Assembly: GCA_937930275.1 (NCBI GenBank)
Contig: CALGLM010000086.1
Location: 1 to 24,433 of the forward strand
Source: an uncultured Ignavibacteria bacterium
GTDB taxonomy: Bacteria > Bacteroidota > Ignavibacteria > Ignavibacteriales > Melioribacteraceae
Reading direction: 5' to 3'
Length of the DNA: 24,433 nt
Shown here: piece after piece, positions 1-8,064 of the stretch
Layout of the letters: every line of letters starts with the position of its first letter
Position numbering within the stretch: the first letter of the stretch is position 1
Position numbers and translations under genes: made by a program
The notes under the pieces: model-generated
Told to the model about the DNA's origin: nothing
Databases searched by the model: none
What the model saw: the letters and a program-made list of their open reading frames with translations, nothing else

Positions 1-196
1 TTTTATCCCATGTCCATTCATTTCCCGTAAACTTAGATGTGTTCATGTAATTTTGTACTTCTTGGGCAAAGTTTACAACTTTTTCTTTTGAAGCATTATC
101 AAGTTGTTCGTAATTAACAATTACGGTACAATCAAGTTCTTGTGAATACAACGACATTGTGAAAAATATTAAAAATAACGCAATAAACTTTTTCAT
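1..196 (-). CDS. Secreted DUF4835-like protein, 5' part only
   Basis: Only the first 65 codons lie in the window; the gene runs off the left edge. It starts at an ATG (194-196) with an AAGGA ribosome-binding site at 205-209, 8 bases upstream. The N-terminus is a typical signal peptide: MKK, a hydrophobic run, then a likely signal peptidase I site after LYSQ. The mature part begins ELDCTVIVNYEQLDN and continues to a segment near KFTGNEWTWDK. This start (signal peptide, then E-L-x-C-x-V-x-V-N) resembles the DUF4835 family of Bacteroidota. I recall this family being annotated in some genomes as the type IX secretion protein PorD, but that cannot be tested from 65 residues. It probably acts in the periplasm or at the outer membrane. 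The family call is by memory of the N-terminal pattern only. Confidence 0.6.
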   Translation of the reverse strand, partial: MKKFIALFLIFFTMSLYSQELDCTVIVNYEQLDNASKEKVVNFAQEVQNYMNTSKFTGNEWTWDK

Positions 197-260
197 AAAC
201 TTATTCCTTGTAGTTATTAATTCCAAATTAAGCAAATTTAGTACAAATAAAAAATTTTAA

Positions 261-974
261 TTATGAATATAACAAATTTCTTTTATAACAATACTCAATA
301 CCGCAAATTTTGCAAGCGTAGTCTTTTTTAATTACTTTACAACCGTAACCTATTACACCGCTGATTGATTTAAGGGGATTCATCATAAAAGCTTCATTAA
401 GTGAAATTCCACAAAAATTAGGCGGCAAAAAACTGAATAATTTTTGTTGTTCAGCAACATTCCATTCACAATAACCCGGACTAAGGCGGTTAGTTAAATT
501 AAAATTCTCTTTTTTTAATTCCGATATTAAAAACTGTTCCATATTGGCGCCTACGCTTTCAACTAATTCACTTCCGATAGTATCAATTATTAATCCTTTT
601 ACTGAATCACCGGACTCAAAAGCATTTTTTACTTCAACATCAAAATATGTGCCAACAGTTGCCGAAAAAATAATAATCCCCGTACTATTTTTTAATTGTG
701 TTGCAATTATTTTCCCGGTATCAAAAAATTCATTCTCTATAAAAAACCCTTTTTCGCTTAAATTAAACTCGTTTTCGCTAAAAATTATATATCCTGCTTT
801 TATTTCTGCATTATTTATCGCATGCTTTAATTCATAATCAATTTGATCAATAAAATACTTTGGTGCACTATTTTTAGGATAACCGGCAGATCTTGCAATT
901 AACGAATTTTCAAGTACAAGTTGATCTGGCTGTATATAAAAATATACGGCATTGTTTAAGCGTGACTTATCCAT
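261..974 (-). CDS. Stand-alone MetH-type activation domain protein with C-terminal Cys cluster
   Basis: This 237-residue protein resembles the C-terminal S-adenosylmethionine-binding reactivation domain of cobalamin-dependent methionine synthase. The clearest mark is R163-L-S-P-G-Y168, followed by a Trp-containing stretch, which matches the R-x-S-P-G-Y signature of that domain. In MetH the domain supports reductive remethylation of the oxidised cobalamin cofactor. It has no homocysteine, folate or cobalamin domain attached. The C-terminus carries C212 and then C221-x2-C224-x4-C229. Full-length MetH has no such cluster as far as I know; stand-alone relatives often do, and it could hold an iron-sulfur centre, but that is inference. 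It overlaps the end of the corrinoid-protein gene by 8 bases (967-974, ATGGATAA), so the two are translationally coupled and very likely partners. Activity on a separate methyltransferase is possible, and none is encoded nearby. Confidence 0.82.
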   Translation of the reverse strand: MDKSRLNNAVYFYIQPDQLVLENSLIARSAGYPKNSAPKYFIDQIDYELKHAINNAEIKAGYIIFSENEFNLSEKGFFIENEFFDTGKIIATQLKNSTGIIIFSATVGTYFDVEVKNAFESGDSVKGLIIDTIGSELVESVGANMEQFLISELKKENFNLTNRLSPGYCEWNVAEQQKLFSFLPPNFCGISLNEAFMMNPLKSISGVIGYGCKVIKKDYACKICGIEYCYKRNLLYS

Positions 975-1641
975 TTATGCTATCTAAAGCTAAAATTAAA
1001 TCATGGGGAGTAGGGTAAAATCCGTCAGCGCCAATTTCGTCACTAAATTTTTGTGTTACGGGCGCACCGCCTATAAAAATCTTTATTTGGGGATATTTTT
1101 CTTTAATAATTTTAACAGATTGAGCCATATTTTGCATTGTTGTAGTTAATAATGCGCTCATTCCTACCGATGTTCCGTAATTATTTTCTATTGCCTCAAT
1201 AAACTTTTCAGTTGTAACGTTTGACCCGAGATCAATAACTTTATATCCGTTACCTTCAAGAGCCATTTTAATTATATTTTTACCTATATCGTGATGGTCA
1301 CCTTTTACAGTACCTAAAATAAAACTCCCTTTATATTTTGCTTTCCCGTTAATAAAAAACGGTTTTAGTAGTTTGCTGGCTTCATTCATAGCTTTGGACG
1401 AGATCATTAAATCAGGTATATAAGCTTTTCCTTTACTAAATCTTTCGCCAATTCTATTCATCCCTATTACTAACCCCGATTGTAATATCTCGTTAACATC
1501 AATTTCTAAGTCTAAGGCAGCTTGAGTATATTCTACGGCACCCATTTGATTTTTCATATCTGCCGGATGGTTGGAATTAATATCAACCTTTCCTTTTTCA
1601 ATGCATATTGCCAAATTGTTTAAAATTTCGTATTTATCCAT
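967..1641 (-). CDS. Corrinoid (cobalamin-binding) protein, MetH/MtbC type
   Basis: A 224-residue methyl carrier built like the cobalamin-binding module of MetH and the MtbC/MttC corrinoid proteins. Residues 1 to about 92 form the helical cap (pattern IGERFSKGKAYIPDLMISSKAM). Residues about 103-224 form the Rossmann-like B12 domain. The D-x-H-x-x-G motif is D115-H-H117-D-I-G120, and H117 is the expected lower cobalt ligand. Further B12-pocket segments are VGMSALLTTTMQ and the late FIGGAPVT. Its partner would be a methyltransferase that loads or unloads a methyl group, plus the activation-domain protein encoded immediately downstream with an 8-base overlap. No methyltransferase gene is in the window, so the methyl donor and acceptor cannot be named. 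It starts at ATG 1639-1641 without a clear ribosome-binding site. The 99 bases to the divergent hydrolase gene look too short and AT-rich for a cobalamin riboswitch. Confidence 0.9.
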   Translation of the reverse strand: MDKYEILNNLAICIEKGKVDINSNHPADMKNQMGAVEYTQAALDLEIDVNEILQSGLVIGMNRIGERFSKGKAYIPDLMISSKAMNEASKLLKPFFINGKAKYKGSFILGTVKGDHHDIGKNIIKMALEGNGYKVIDLGSNVTTEKFIEAIENNYGTSVGMSALLTTTMQNMAQSVKIIKEKYPQIKIFIGGAPVTQKFSDEIGADGFYPTPHDLILALDSING

Positions 1642-1740
1642 AAAAGTTTAAATTAATTTTTTATTACTTTAAAATAATAATATTTACTATATTTTACCCA
1701 ATATTTCATTTTTATTTTAAATTTTATTAAAGAGAAACTT

Positions 1741-3210
1741 ATGATTAATAAATTAAAACCGGTAATCATTCTAATAATATTGTTTTTTACAAATGTTTAT
1801 AGTCAAAAATTTAATTCTTCGGATTTTGACGTAAAAATAGATAGCTTGATGAAAGTTTGGCACATTCCGGGGTGCTCAATTGCAATTGTAAAAGATTCGA
1901 CTTTGCTTTATACAAAGGGGTACGGATATGCAGATATTGAAAATAAAATTAATGCAAATAGCAATACAATATACGGAATTGCATCATGCAGCAAAGCAAT
2001 AACTTGTTTTGCTTTAGGGTTATTAAGTGAACAAAAAAAAATGGATTGGGATATACCCGTCAGGTATTATTTTCCCGAATTTATATTAGAAGATCCTTAC
2101 ATATCGGCTAATATTACTCCGTTGGATTTGGTGACACATAGATCAGGGTATACCGCAAACGATATGCTTTGGTATAAAAGCGGAAAAAGTAGAAGTGAGT
2201 TAATTGAATTAATGCGTTACTTAAAACCAAATAAATTATTTAGAACAACCTTTCAATATAATAACTTAATGTACGTTGTGGCGGGTCAATTAGTAGAAAA
2301 AATATCCGGCGTTACTTGGGAAAATTTTGTTAAAGAAAATATTTTTATTCCTTTAGAGATGAAGAACTCCTCATTTTCTATTAAAGATGTTGTAAACAAT
2401 CCTAATAATTCGGCAAGATATTTACTAAAGAACAATATTCCTACAAAAATTGATATGTTAGATGCTGATAACATAGGAGGAGCCGGTTCAATAAATTCAA
2501 CGGTAAATGATATGGCAAACTGGTTGATAATGCAAGTTAATAAAGGTAACTTTAAGGGAAAACAGATAATTTCCGAATCAGAGTTGAATTTTTTACAAAA
2601 ACCTGCGATGGCGGTAGGCAATTTAATAGCTTATCCTGAATTATATTATCTAAATTATGCATGTGGTTGGTATGTTACTACATATAAAGGAGATTTAATT
2701 TTACGACATGCCGGTGCGCTTGACGGAGTTTCCACTTTAACATCATTTATGCCTGATAAAAAATTGGGAATAATTGTGATAGCGAATTTAGATGAAGCTG
2801 CCGATTTTACAACATCTGTCTCTTATTTGGCTTATGATTTATTAAACGGAAACAAGTTAACCGATTGGTCAGATAGATTTATTAAAGAAAATACGGAAGC
2901 AAATTCTAATACTAACAATGAATCCGAAATACATAGTAAAACCCACAGTTTATCATCATATTTAGGAGAATATTACAATTTGCCTTACGGAAAGATCATT
3001 ATATACACTAAAAACGATAAATTATTTTTTAAGTATAACATGTTTGATATACCCTTAAAACATATTACATATAATACATTTGAATTAGAAGACGATTATG
3101 TTTTTTATAAGATGAGAATTAACTTTGCAATTGATAGAACCGGTAAAATTGATAAAATTTATATACCATTTGAAAGTAAAATAGCTGATATTGAATTTAT
3201 TAAAAAATAA
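1741..3210 (+). CDS. Secreted serine hydrolase, class C beta-lactamase/esterase family
   Basis: A 489-residue exported protein. Residues 1-22 are a signal peptide ending VYSQ. The body is a penicillin-binding-protein-like serine hydrolase. The nucleophile motif S-x-x-K is S82-C-S-K85, the second motif Y-x-N is Y173-N-N175, and the third is H323-A-G325, the H-x-G form common in esterase-like members in place of K-T-G. The last ~90 residues, after a polar Asn/Thr/Ser linker near 385-405, look like the small beta-barrel domain (DUF3471 type) often found at the C-terminus of this family. Members include D-aminopeptidases, esterases and peptidoglycan-related enzymes, and most are not antibiotic-resistance enzymes; the substrate is unknown here. 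It starts at ATG with AAAGAGAAA just upstream, and it is divergent from the corrinoid gene with 99 bases between the starts. Confidence 0.88.
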   Translation: MINKLKPVIILIILFFTNVYSQKFNSSDFDVKIDSLMKVWHIPGCSIAIVKDSTLLYTKGYGYADIENKINANSNTIYGIASCSKAITCFALGLLSEQKKMDWDIPVRYYFPEFILEDPYISANITPLDLVTHRSGYTANDMLWYKSGKSRSELIELMRYLKPNKLFRTTFQYNNLMYVVAGQLVEKISGVTWENFVKENIFIPLEMKNSSFSIKDVVNNPNNSARYLLKNNIPTKIDMLDADNIGGAGSINSTVNDMANWLIMQVNKGNFKGKQIISESELNFLQKPAMAVGNLIAYPELYYLNYACGWYVTTYKGDLILRHAGALDGVSTLTSFMPDKKLGIIVIANLDEAADFTTSVSYLAYDLLNGNKLTDWSDRFIKENTEANSNTNNESEIHSKTHSLSSYLGEYYNLPYGKIIIYTKNDKLFFKYNMFDIPLKHITYNTFELEDDYVFYKMRINFAIDRTGKIDKIYIPFESKIADIEFIKK

Positions 3211-3363
3211 GTAGCATTTTTTTGAAACAATATTAATACTAAAACAATAAAAAAAATCAAGTTTAAAATTATTTGAAAGTAAAATAAATGCTTTTGATAT
3301 TTTGAAAAAAAACTTTTTATTAATGCATTAAAATAAAAAAATATTAAGAAGTTAGGTGTAAAA

Positions 3364-3867
3364 GTGGACTTGAATATTAAAAAAATAGTAACAAAAGTAG
3401 TTTCTGATTTACAAAAAGATAAAATGGCAGGGGGTAACGAAAGTCTTTGGGATTATTTTACGGAAAGACTTAATGACGAAGGAGCATGGAAACAAGAAGA
3501 TTTAGCTTTAATTGAGAATAAAATTAATGTAAGGTTAAACGACCTAAAAAGCGAAGAATTAAAAACTCTTTGGGATAATTCGGCAACTGGTATCGAAAAA
3601 TTTCAGATGAGTGATTCAATTTCGGTTGAAGATATGAAAGCTGATTTAGTAAATGAAACTTTAGATAGAGTAATGGATAAACTGGGAGGTATTGAAGGGG
3701 ATTATTTTAGAGAGTATTCTACAAATTCGTATTTTAAAAATGATGAAAAAGAAGACAGTTATGAAGGGGGAGGATATGAAGAAGAACCTCAGCCTGATGA
3801 ACTTGAAGAAGACTTTGATATGGGCGAAGATGAAGATTATTATTACGATGAAGATGATGAATATTAA
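3364..3867 (+). CDS. Unknown cytoplasmic protein with strongly acidic tail
   Basis: I do not recognise this 167-residue protein. It has no signal peptide or membrane segment. Residues 1 to about 115 look helical and amphipathic (for example KKIVTKVVSDLQ and MKADLVNETLDRVMDKL), with a central SLWDYF segment. From about residue 125 to the end the chain is dominated by Asp, Glu, Gly and Tyr and ends YYYDEDDEY. The start used is GTG 3364-3366, supported by AGGTG at 3354-3358 five bases upstream. An internal ATG at residue 21 (MAGGNES) is possible but would cut off the first helix. The gene stands alone, 153 bases after the hydrolase and 110 bases before dapF. The acidic tail could bind a basic protein, a metal or the ribosome; that is speculation. 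Confidence 0.75.
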   Translation: MDLNIKKIVTKVVSDLQKDKMAGGNESLWDYFTERLNDEGAWKQEDLALIENKINVRLNDLKSEELKTLWDNSATGIEKFQMSDSISVEDMKADLVNETLDRVMDKLGGIEGDYFREYSTNSYFKNDEKEDSYEGGGYEEEPQPDELEEDFDMGEDEDYYYDEDDEY

Positions 3868-3977
3868 TTAATTTGCTTTTTTTTAAGAATTAATGCTTTT
3901 TTAATTAAAAAAAAGTTTTAATTAAGCAAAAAATTTTTTATAATAAAGTTCAAATTAAAAATATAATAGAACACTAA

Positions 3978-4829
3978 GTGGAAATAAAATTTAAAAAATA
4001 TAGCGGTGCCGGAAACGATTTTGTTTTAATTGATAAAAGCGAAAATAGTAACTTAAATTTATCGTCAGATTTAATTGTTAAAATATGTGATAGAAGAAAC
4101 GGAATTGGGTCCGACGGTATTTTATTTATTGTGGATGACGTAGAAACCGATTTTGGATTGTTCTATTACAACGCTGACGGTTCACTTGGAAGTTTATGCG
4201 GAAACGGTAGCAGATGTGCAATAAAATACGCATATTTAAGTAAAAAATTTAAAGGTAGCTCAACAAATTTTGTTTGTGGAAATAGACATTATAAAGGTGA
4301 GGTTTTTGAGAACGGTGAGGTTAAGTTTTACCTTCAAAATCCGACTGATTTAAAGATGGATTTAGAGATTGAGGCATTTAACCAAAAATTTGATGCATGT
4401 TTTATTAATACGGGTAGCCCGCATGTTGTAATAAAAGCAGAAAATATTATAAAAAAAGATGAAGACGGTTCAACTAAAAAATATAACATTAGCAATTTAC
4501 CGGTTTATAAACTTGGTAAGGAACTTAGATATCATAAATTATTTGAACCTAAAGGTACAAACGTTAATTTTATTCAGATAATTGACTGTAAAGTACATAT
4601 TAGAACATATGAGAGGGGTGTAGAAGACGAAACTTTAGCTTGTGGGACAGGTTCGGTTGCATCTGCTTTAATTTGCAGTATAACTGACGGATTAAAATCA
4701 CCGATAAGTTTGATAACAAAAGGTAATGATGAACTTAAAGTTGAATTTGAGAAAAATGATGATTTGTTTTTCAATATTGCCTTAATTGGACCTGCTAAAG
4801 AAATTTTTAGTGGAATAATTTATTTATAA
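3978..4829 (+). CDS. dapF: Diaminopimelate epimerase
   Basis: Interconverts LL- and meso-diaminopimelate, the last step before the lysine/peptidoglycan branch point, in the cytoplasm. The two catalytic cysteines of this cofactor-independent racemase are visible: C74 in LCGNGSRC and C222 in LACGTGS. The N-terminal signature YSGAGNDFVLID and the GSDG segment are also present. The length, 283 residues, is close to the usual ~275. Translation appears to start at GTG 3978-3980, because no ATG lies near the conserved N-terminus. There is no obvious ribosome-binding site; AT-rich sequence with a TATAAT-like hexamer at 3962-3967 precedes it. It is followed 13 bases later by a small barrel protein and then a PHP hydrolase, probably one transcript. 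Meso-DAP in the cell wall fits a diderm bacterium. Confidence 0.96.
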   Translation: MEIKFKKYSGAGNDFVLIDKSENSNLNLSSDLIVKICDRRNGIGSDGILFIVDDVETDFGLFYYNADGSLGSLCGNGSRCAIKYAYLSKKFKGSSTNFVCGNRHYKGEVFENGEVKFYLQNPTDLKMDLEIEAFNQKFDACFINTGSPHVVIKAENIIKKDEDGSTKKYNISNLPVYKLGKELRYHKLFEPKGTNVNFIQIIDCKVHIRTYERGVEDETLACGTGSVASALICSITDGLKSPISLITKGNDELKVEFEKNDDLFFNIALIGPAKEIFSGIIYL

Positions 4830-4842
4830 AATAGAGGAAGTA

Positions 4843-5142
4843 ATGGGAAAAGTAATTTTTTCGATTAAATATGAAATAAGACCCGAAAGAAAAAACGAAT
4901 ACCTAACGGTAATGAAAGAATTGAAAAATTTAATTAAAGCCGAAGGGTTAAGTGACTACAAAGTATTTGAACATCAAAGTAAAAAAAATACGTATGAAGA
5001 AATATATTTCTTTGATAGTGAAGATGCTTATGAAAATTGGGATGACGTACAAAGCGAAAGAGTAGAATTGTTAATGAAGAAACTAAGCGATACAATTAAA
5101 GAACAGACAACTGAATACTCAAGATTGTACGAAATTGATTAA
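4843..5142 (+). CDS. Small dimeric alpha/beta-barrel (ABM-like) protein
   Basis: A 99-residue protein with the beta-alpha-beta layout of the ferredoxin-like dimeric barrel superfamily, which includes antibiotic-biosynthesis-monooxygenase (ABM) domains. An opening strand VIFSIKYEIRPER is followed by a helix with EYLTVMKELKNLI, a strand DYKVFEHQ, a strand EEIYFFDSEDAYENWDD typical of ABM proteins, and a final helix. It has no cysteine and no clear catalytic residue, so an enzymatic role is not shown. AGAGGAAG at 4832-4839 precedes the ATG by 3 bases. It sits 13 bases after dapF and 9 bases before the PHP gene, so the three are probably co-transcribed. The fold assignment is by pattern and moderately certain; the function is unknown. 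Confidence 0.72.
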   Translation: MGKVIFSIKYEIRPERKNEYLTVMKELKNLIKAEGLSDYKVFEHQSKKNTYEEIYFFDSEDAYENWDDVQSERVELLMKKLSDTIKEQTTEYSRLYEID

Positions 5143-5151
5143 CACTTAAGT

Positions 5152-6207
5152 GTGCTGATAATCCCAATGTTTGAATATGTCGGAGCACTCCATATTCACA
5201 CGATTTTTTCGGACGGTACAGGCACGGTTAAAGAAATAGCCGAAGCCGCCGATGAAGTCGGTTTAGATTACATAATTTTAACCGATCACAATACTTTAAG
5301 AGCATTAAACGAAGGTTATGAAGGTTGGTATAATAATGTTGCTGTTTTAGTTGGTACAGAAATTAACGACAAAGAAAATAAAAACCATTATTTGGCATTT
5401 GGTATTAATGAGGCTTTTTCTACCAGAATTCCCGCAAAAGAATATGTGCAAAAGGTTAATGAAGCAGGAGGTATCGGATTTTTAGCACATCCATTTGAAA
5501 AAAGAGACTCGATGAAAGAACATCCACCTTACCCATGGGTTGATTGGTCTATAAACAATTTTACGGGGATAGAAATTTGGAATCATATGTCCGAGTGGAT
5601 GGAAGGATTAACCGAAGAAAATAAATATAACTATTTTATCCATCCTTTAAGGTCAATAATAGCCCCTAACGAACAGGCAGTTGCCAAATGGGACGAACTT
5701 TCTATGGAACGAAAGGTAGTAGGGGTAGGCGGAGTAGATGCACATGCGCACAAAATTAATCTTTTAGGTTTTTTTGAAGTTGAGGTATTTCCGTATAAGG
5801 TGCTGTTTAAATCAATACGCACACATGTTTTAACCGAAGAAAAAATTAATTCTGAAAACTTAGATTTTGAAATATCAAAAAAATTAATTTACAATTCGTT
5901 AAAAAACGGAAGATGTTTTGTATCCAATTATTACCATGGCGATGCAAAAGGGTTTAAGTTTTTTGCCGAAGACGGTAAAAAGACATACCATATGGGGGAT
6001 ACGGTAAAATTAAAGGGTAAAATTAAATTACGTGTTTTACTGCCTCATGATAGCTGCAATATAAAATTAATAAAAAACGGAAAACTTTTTGCCGAAGTTG
6101 AAAATATTGATGCTGATTTTATTGTTAAAGAACCCGGCGTATATAGAGTCGAAATTCACAAAGATAATAAAGCTTGGATATTTTCAAATCATATTAGGAT
6201 AGAATAA
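5152..6207 (+). CDS. PHP-domain metallohydrolase (CehA/McbA-like)
   Basis: A 351-residue protein with the metal ligands of the PHP (polymerase and histidinol phosphatase) superfamily. In order these are H14-I-H16 with S-D21-G, T-D45-H46-N, a GTEIN glutamate segment, LAHP in the middle, and VDAHAH near residue 200. PHP enzymes bind two or three divalent metals and cleave phosphoester or related bonds. The last ~110 residues form a beta-rich domain (GDTVKLKGKIKLRVLLP, GVYRVEI), the layout of CehA/McbA-type metallohydrolases. The substrate is unknown. The start drawn is GTG 5152-5154; the ATG at 5167 is equally possible and removes five residues without touching the motif. Neither has a good ribosome-binding site, and translation may be coupled to the upstream gene, 9 bases away. 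Confidence 0.87.
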   Translation: MLIIPMFEYVGALHIHTIFSDGTGTVKEIAEAADEVGLDYIILTDHNTLRALNEGYEGWYNNVAVLVGTEINDKENKNHYLAFGINEAFSTRIPAKEYVQKVNEAGGIGFLAHPFEKRDSMKEHPPYPWVDWSINNFTGIEIWNHMSEWMEGLTEENKYNYFIHPLRSIIAPNEQAVAKWDELSMERKVVGVGGVDAHAHKINLLGFFEVEVFPYKVLFKSIRTHVLTEEKINSENLDFEISKKLIYNSLKNGRCFVSNYYHGDAKGFKFFAEDGKKTYHMGDTVKLKGKIKLRVLLPHDSCNIKLIKNGKLFAEVENIDADFIVKEPGVYRVEIHKDNKAWIFSNHIRIE

Positions 6208-6274
6208 GTTTTTTTATTAAATTAAAGTTTAAAATTTTTTCAACTAATGTATTTAATAAATTAGCGGAGTTAGC

Positions 6275-6964
6275 TTGTTAGCACAGAAGAAAAAAATTAC
6301 GAAAAAACAGCTTAAAGAAGATTCATTAGTAACATTTTATTACAAAGCTGTAAAATATTTTGAAGATAACATGAAACCGATTTTAATTATTGGCGGTTCG
6401 GTTATTGTATTAGCAGTATTAGTTTACCTTTATTCTGTAAAATTAAAAAATGATAATGAAAAAGCCGCAATTGAACTTTCAAGAGTAGTAAGCCTATACG
6501 AAATGGGGAACTATCAAGAAGCTATAGACGGTAAAAAAGGGACCAACGTATTAGGATTAAAACAAATAGTGGATTCGTACGGAAGTACCGAAAACGGTGA
6601 AATAGCAAAAGTTTATTTAGGCAATTCATATCTTTATTTAGGAAAAATTGATAAAGCCTATGAGTATTACGATGATTTTTCCGGTGATAGCCCAATTTAT
6701 AAAGCATCTGCATTAGCAGGAGTTGCCGGTTATTACGAATACAAAAAAGAATATGAAAAAGCGGCAGAAAAATATAAAGAAGCTGCATTTATTTCAAAAG
6801 AAAACGCTTCTAATCCGCAATATTTGCTTTCGGCGGTTATAAATTTAATTAAAGTAAAAAATAATGCCGAAGCTAAAGAATTGATAGATAAAATAAAAGA
6901 AGAATATAAAACTTCTGACGTAATGAGAGAAATTGATAAATATTCATTTCTCGTTAAAGAGTAA
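6275..6964 (+). CDS. TPR membrane protein, YfgM-like
   Basis: A 229-residue protein with a short, basic cytoplasmic N-terminus (MLAQKKKITKKQLKED), one membrane segment at about residues 35-54, and a long extracytoplasmic part. That part holds TPR-type helical repeats: EIAKVYLGNSYLYLGKIDKAY, then KASALAGVAGYYEYKKEYEKAAEKY, then NPQYLLSAVINLIKV. This layout matches the YfgM/TPR_21 group, which in E. coli assists the Sec translocon and periplasmic chaperones; the same role here is inference. The start is TTG 6275-6277, fixed by AGCGGAG at 6263-6269, five bases upstream. Near-perfect hydrophobic and TPR spacing argues for a functional gene. It lies 33 bases before efp, at the head of the long efp-accBC-gcvH-guaA run. 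Confidence 0.8.
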   Translation: MLAQKKKITKKQLKEDSLVTFYYKAVKYFEDNMKPILIIGGSVIVLAVLVYLYSVKLKNDNEKAAIELSRVVSLYEMGNYQEAIDGKKGTNVLGLKQIVDSYGSTENGEIAKVYLGNSYLYLGKIDKAYEYYDDFSGDSPIYKASALAGVAGYYEYKKEYEKAAEKYKEAAFISKENASNPQYLLSAVINLIKVKNNAEAKELIDKIKEEYKTSDVMREIDKYSFLVKE

Positions 6965-6997
6965 GATATTTAAGAAAGTGTAAATAAAGGAAATTAT

Positions 6998-7564
6998 ATG
7001 CCGGATACATCAGATTTAAGAAACGGTTTAATAATGAAATTTAGAGGTGACTTGTACACCGTAGTTGAATTTCAGCATGTAAAACCGGGAAAAGGGGGTG
7101 CGTTTGTACGTACCATGTTAAAAAACTTGAGAACAGGGAAAGTATTAGATAATACTTTTCGTTCAGGTGAATCTATTGACATAGTTAGAGTTGAAAGAAG
7201 AAAATTTCAGTTTTTATATCGTGAAGGTTCTAATTTAGTAATTATGGATAATGAAACTTACGATCAATTATCTGTTGATGAAAAAGTATTTGGTGACGGA
7301 AGTAAATATCTTAAAGAAGGATTTGAGATAGAACTTTTGTTAGATGACAGTGATAACATAATAAGCGGCGATATACCAATTTTTGTAAATTTACAAGTAG
7401 TTGAAACAGAACCCGGTTTTAGAGGTGATACGGCAACCAACGTTATGAAACCTGCTAAATTAGAAACCGGTGCTTCAATAAACGTTCCGTTGTTTGTAAA
7501 CGAAGGTGATGTATTAAAAGTTGATACACGCACCGGCGGTTATGTAGAACGCGTTAAAAATTAA
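6998..7564 (+). CDS. efp: Translation elongation factor P
   Basis: EF-P enters the ribosomal E site and rescues ribosomes stalled on polyproline stretches. The protein is 188 residues, the normal length, with a KOW-like first domain followed by two OB domains. The tip of the loop that reaches the peptidyl-tRNA is V28-K-P-G-K32-G-G-A-F. K32 sits at the position that carries beta-lysine or another modification in other species; no modifying enzyme is in the window. The C-terminal GYVERVKN end is also typical. AAAGGAAA at 6986-6993 precedes the ATG. It is 12 bases from accB. An efp-accB-accC order is found in many distant bacteria, which supports all three calls. Confidence 0.97.
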   Translation: MPDTSDLRNGLIMKFRGDLYTVVEFQHVKPGKGGAFVRTMLKNLRTGKVLDNTFRSGESIDIVRVERRKFQFLYREGSNLVIMDNETYDQLSVDEKVFGDGSKYLKEGFEIELLLDDSDNIISGDIPIFVNLQVVETEPGFRGDTATNVMKPAKLETGASINVPLFVNEGDVLKVDTRTGGYVERVKN

Positions 7565-7576
7565 GAAAGAGATTAT

Positions 7577-8053
7577 ATGGACATAAATCAAATTCGTAAG
7601 CTTATTAAATTGGTTGAGGAAAGCAATATTACCGAATTTACTGTTGAAGAAGGTGATTTAAAAATAAAAATTTCAAAAGAATGCGAAAATAAAACTATAA
7701 CGCAGCAAGTTCCGGTTACAAATTATTCTATTCCGGCAAACCCGAGTGTTTTACCGGTTGCTACTGTTGTTGCCGAAACAAAAAATGTTTCAGTTGAAGC
7801 AGCAAATAATAATTTGCATCAAGTTAAATCACCTATTGTAGGTACGTTTTATAAAGCTTCTGCTCCGGATAAGCCCGAATATGTTAAAGTGGGTGATAGA
7901 GTAACTAAAGGAACAATACTTTGTATTGTTGAAGCTATGAAATTGATGAATGAAATTGAATGCGATGTTGACGGAATAGTAGAAAAAGTATTGGTTGAAA
8001 ATAGTTCGCCGGTTGAATATAATCAACCGTTGTTTTTGATAAGATTAGTATAA
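7577..8053 (+). CDS. accB: Biotin carboxyl carrier protein of acetyl-CoA carboxylase
   Basis: Carries biotin between the carboxylase (AccC, next gene) and the carboxyltransferase in the first step of fatty-acid synthesis. The 158-residue chain has the usual parts. The N-terminal region [16 protein letters not shown] is thought to contact AccC. A variable Pro/Ala/Val-rich linker spans about residues 48-80, and a C-terminal biotinyl domain runs from about 82 to 158. The biotinylated lysine is K122 in [10 protein letters not shown]. The thumb-like [13 protein letters not shown] segment is present. It starts at ATG with a weak AAGAGA site, 12 bases after efp, and is followed by accC after 11 bases. 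The carboxyltransferase genes accA and accD are not in the window. Confidence 0.96.
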   Translation: MDINQIRKLIKLVEESNITEFTVEEGDLKIKISKECENKTITQQVPVTNYSIPANPSVLPVATVVAETKNVSVEAANNNLHQVKSPIVGTFYKASAPDKPEYVKVGDRVTKGTILCIVEAMKLMNEIECDVDGIVEKVLVENSSPVEYNQPLFLIRLV

Positions 8054-8064
8054 ACGAGCATTTT

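Noticed and set aside
544..837. Long open frames opposite real genes (for example here, and at 2286-2621, 10318-10587 and 23115-23405)
   Set aside because: They lie wholly inside strongly conserved genes on the other strand or another frame and encode no recognisable domain.
1642..1740. Possible cobalamin riboswitch before the corrinoid gene
   Set aside because: Only 99 nearly pure A/T bases between two divergent starts, too short and without a B12-box-like GC-rich segment.
1741..3210. Serine hydrolase as an antibiotic-resistance beta-lactamase
   Set aside because: The S-x-x-K/Y-x-N/H-x-G set and extra C-terminal barrel fit the broad esterase/peptidase group; no evidence for beta-lactam hydrolysis.
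3895..3939. AT-only inverted repeat (TTAATTAAAA with TTTTAATTAA) followed by a T run, before dapF
   Set aside because: The stem is all A/T and thermodynamically weak, and such repeats are expected by chance here; not called as a terminator.
3962..3967. TATAAT hexamer before dapF
   Set aside because: No partner -35 or -33 element at a proper distance; AT-rich background makes single hexamers uninformative.
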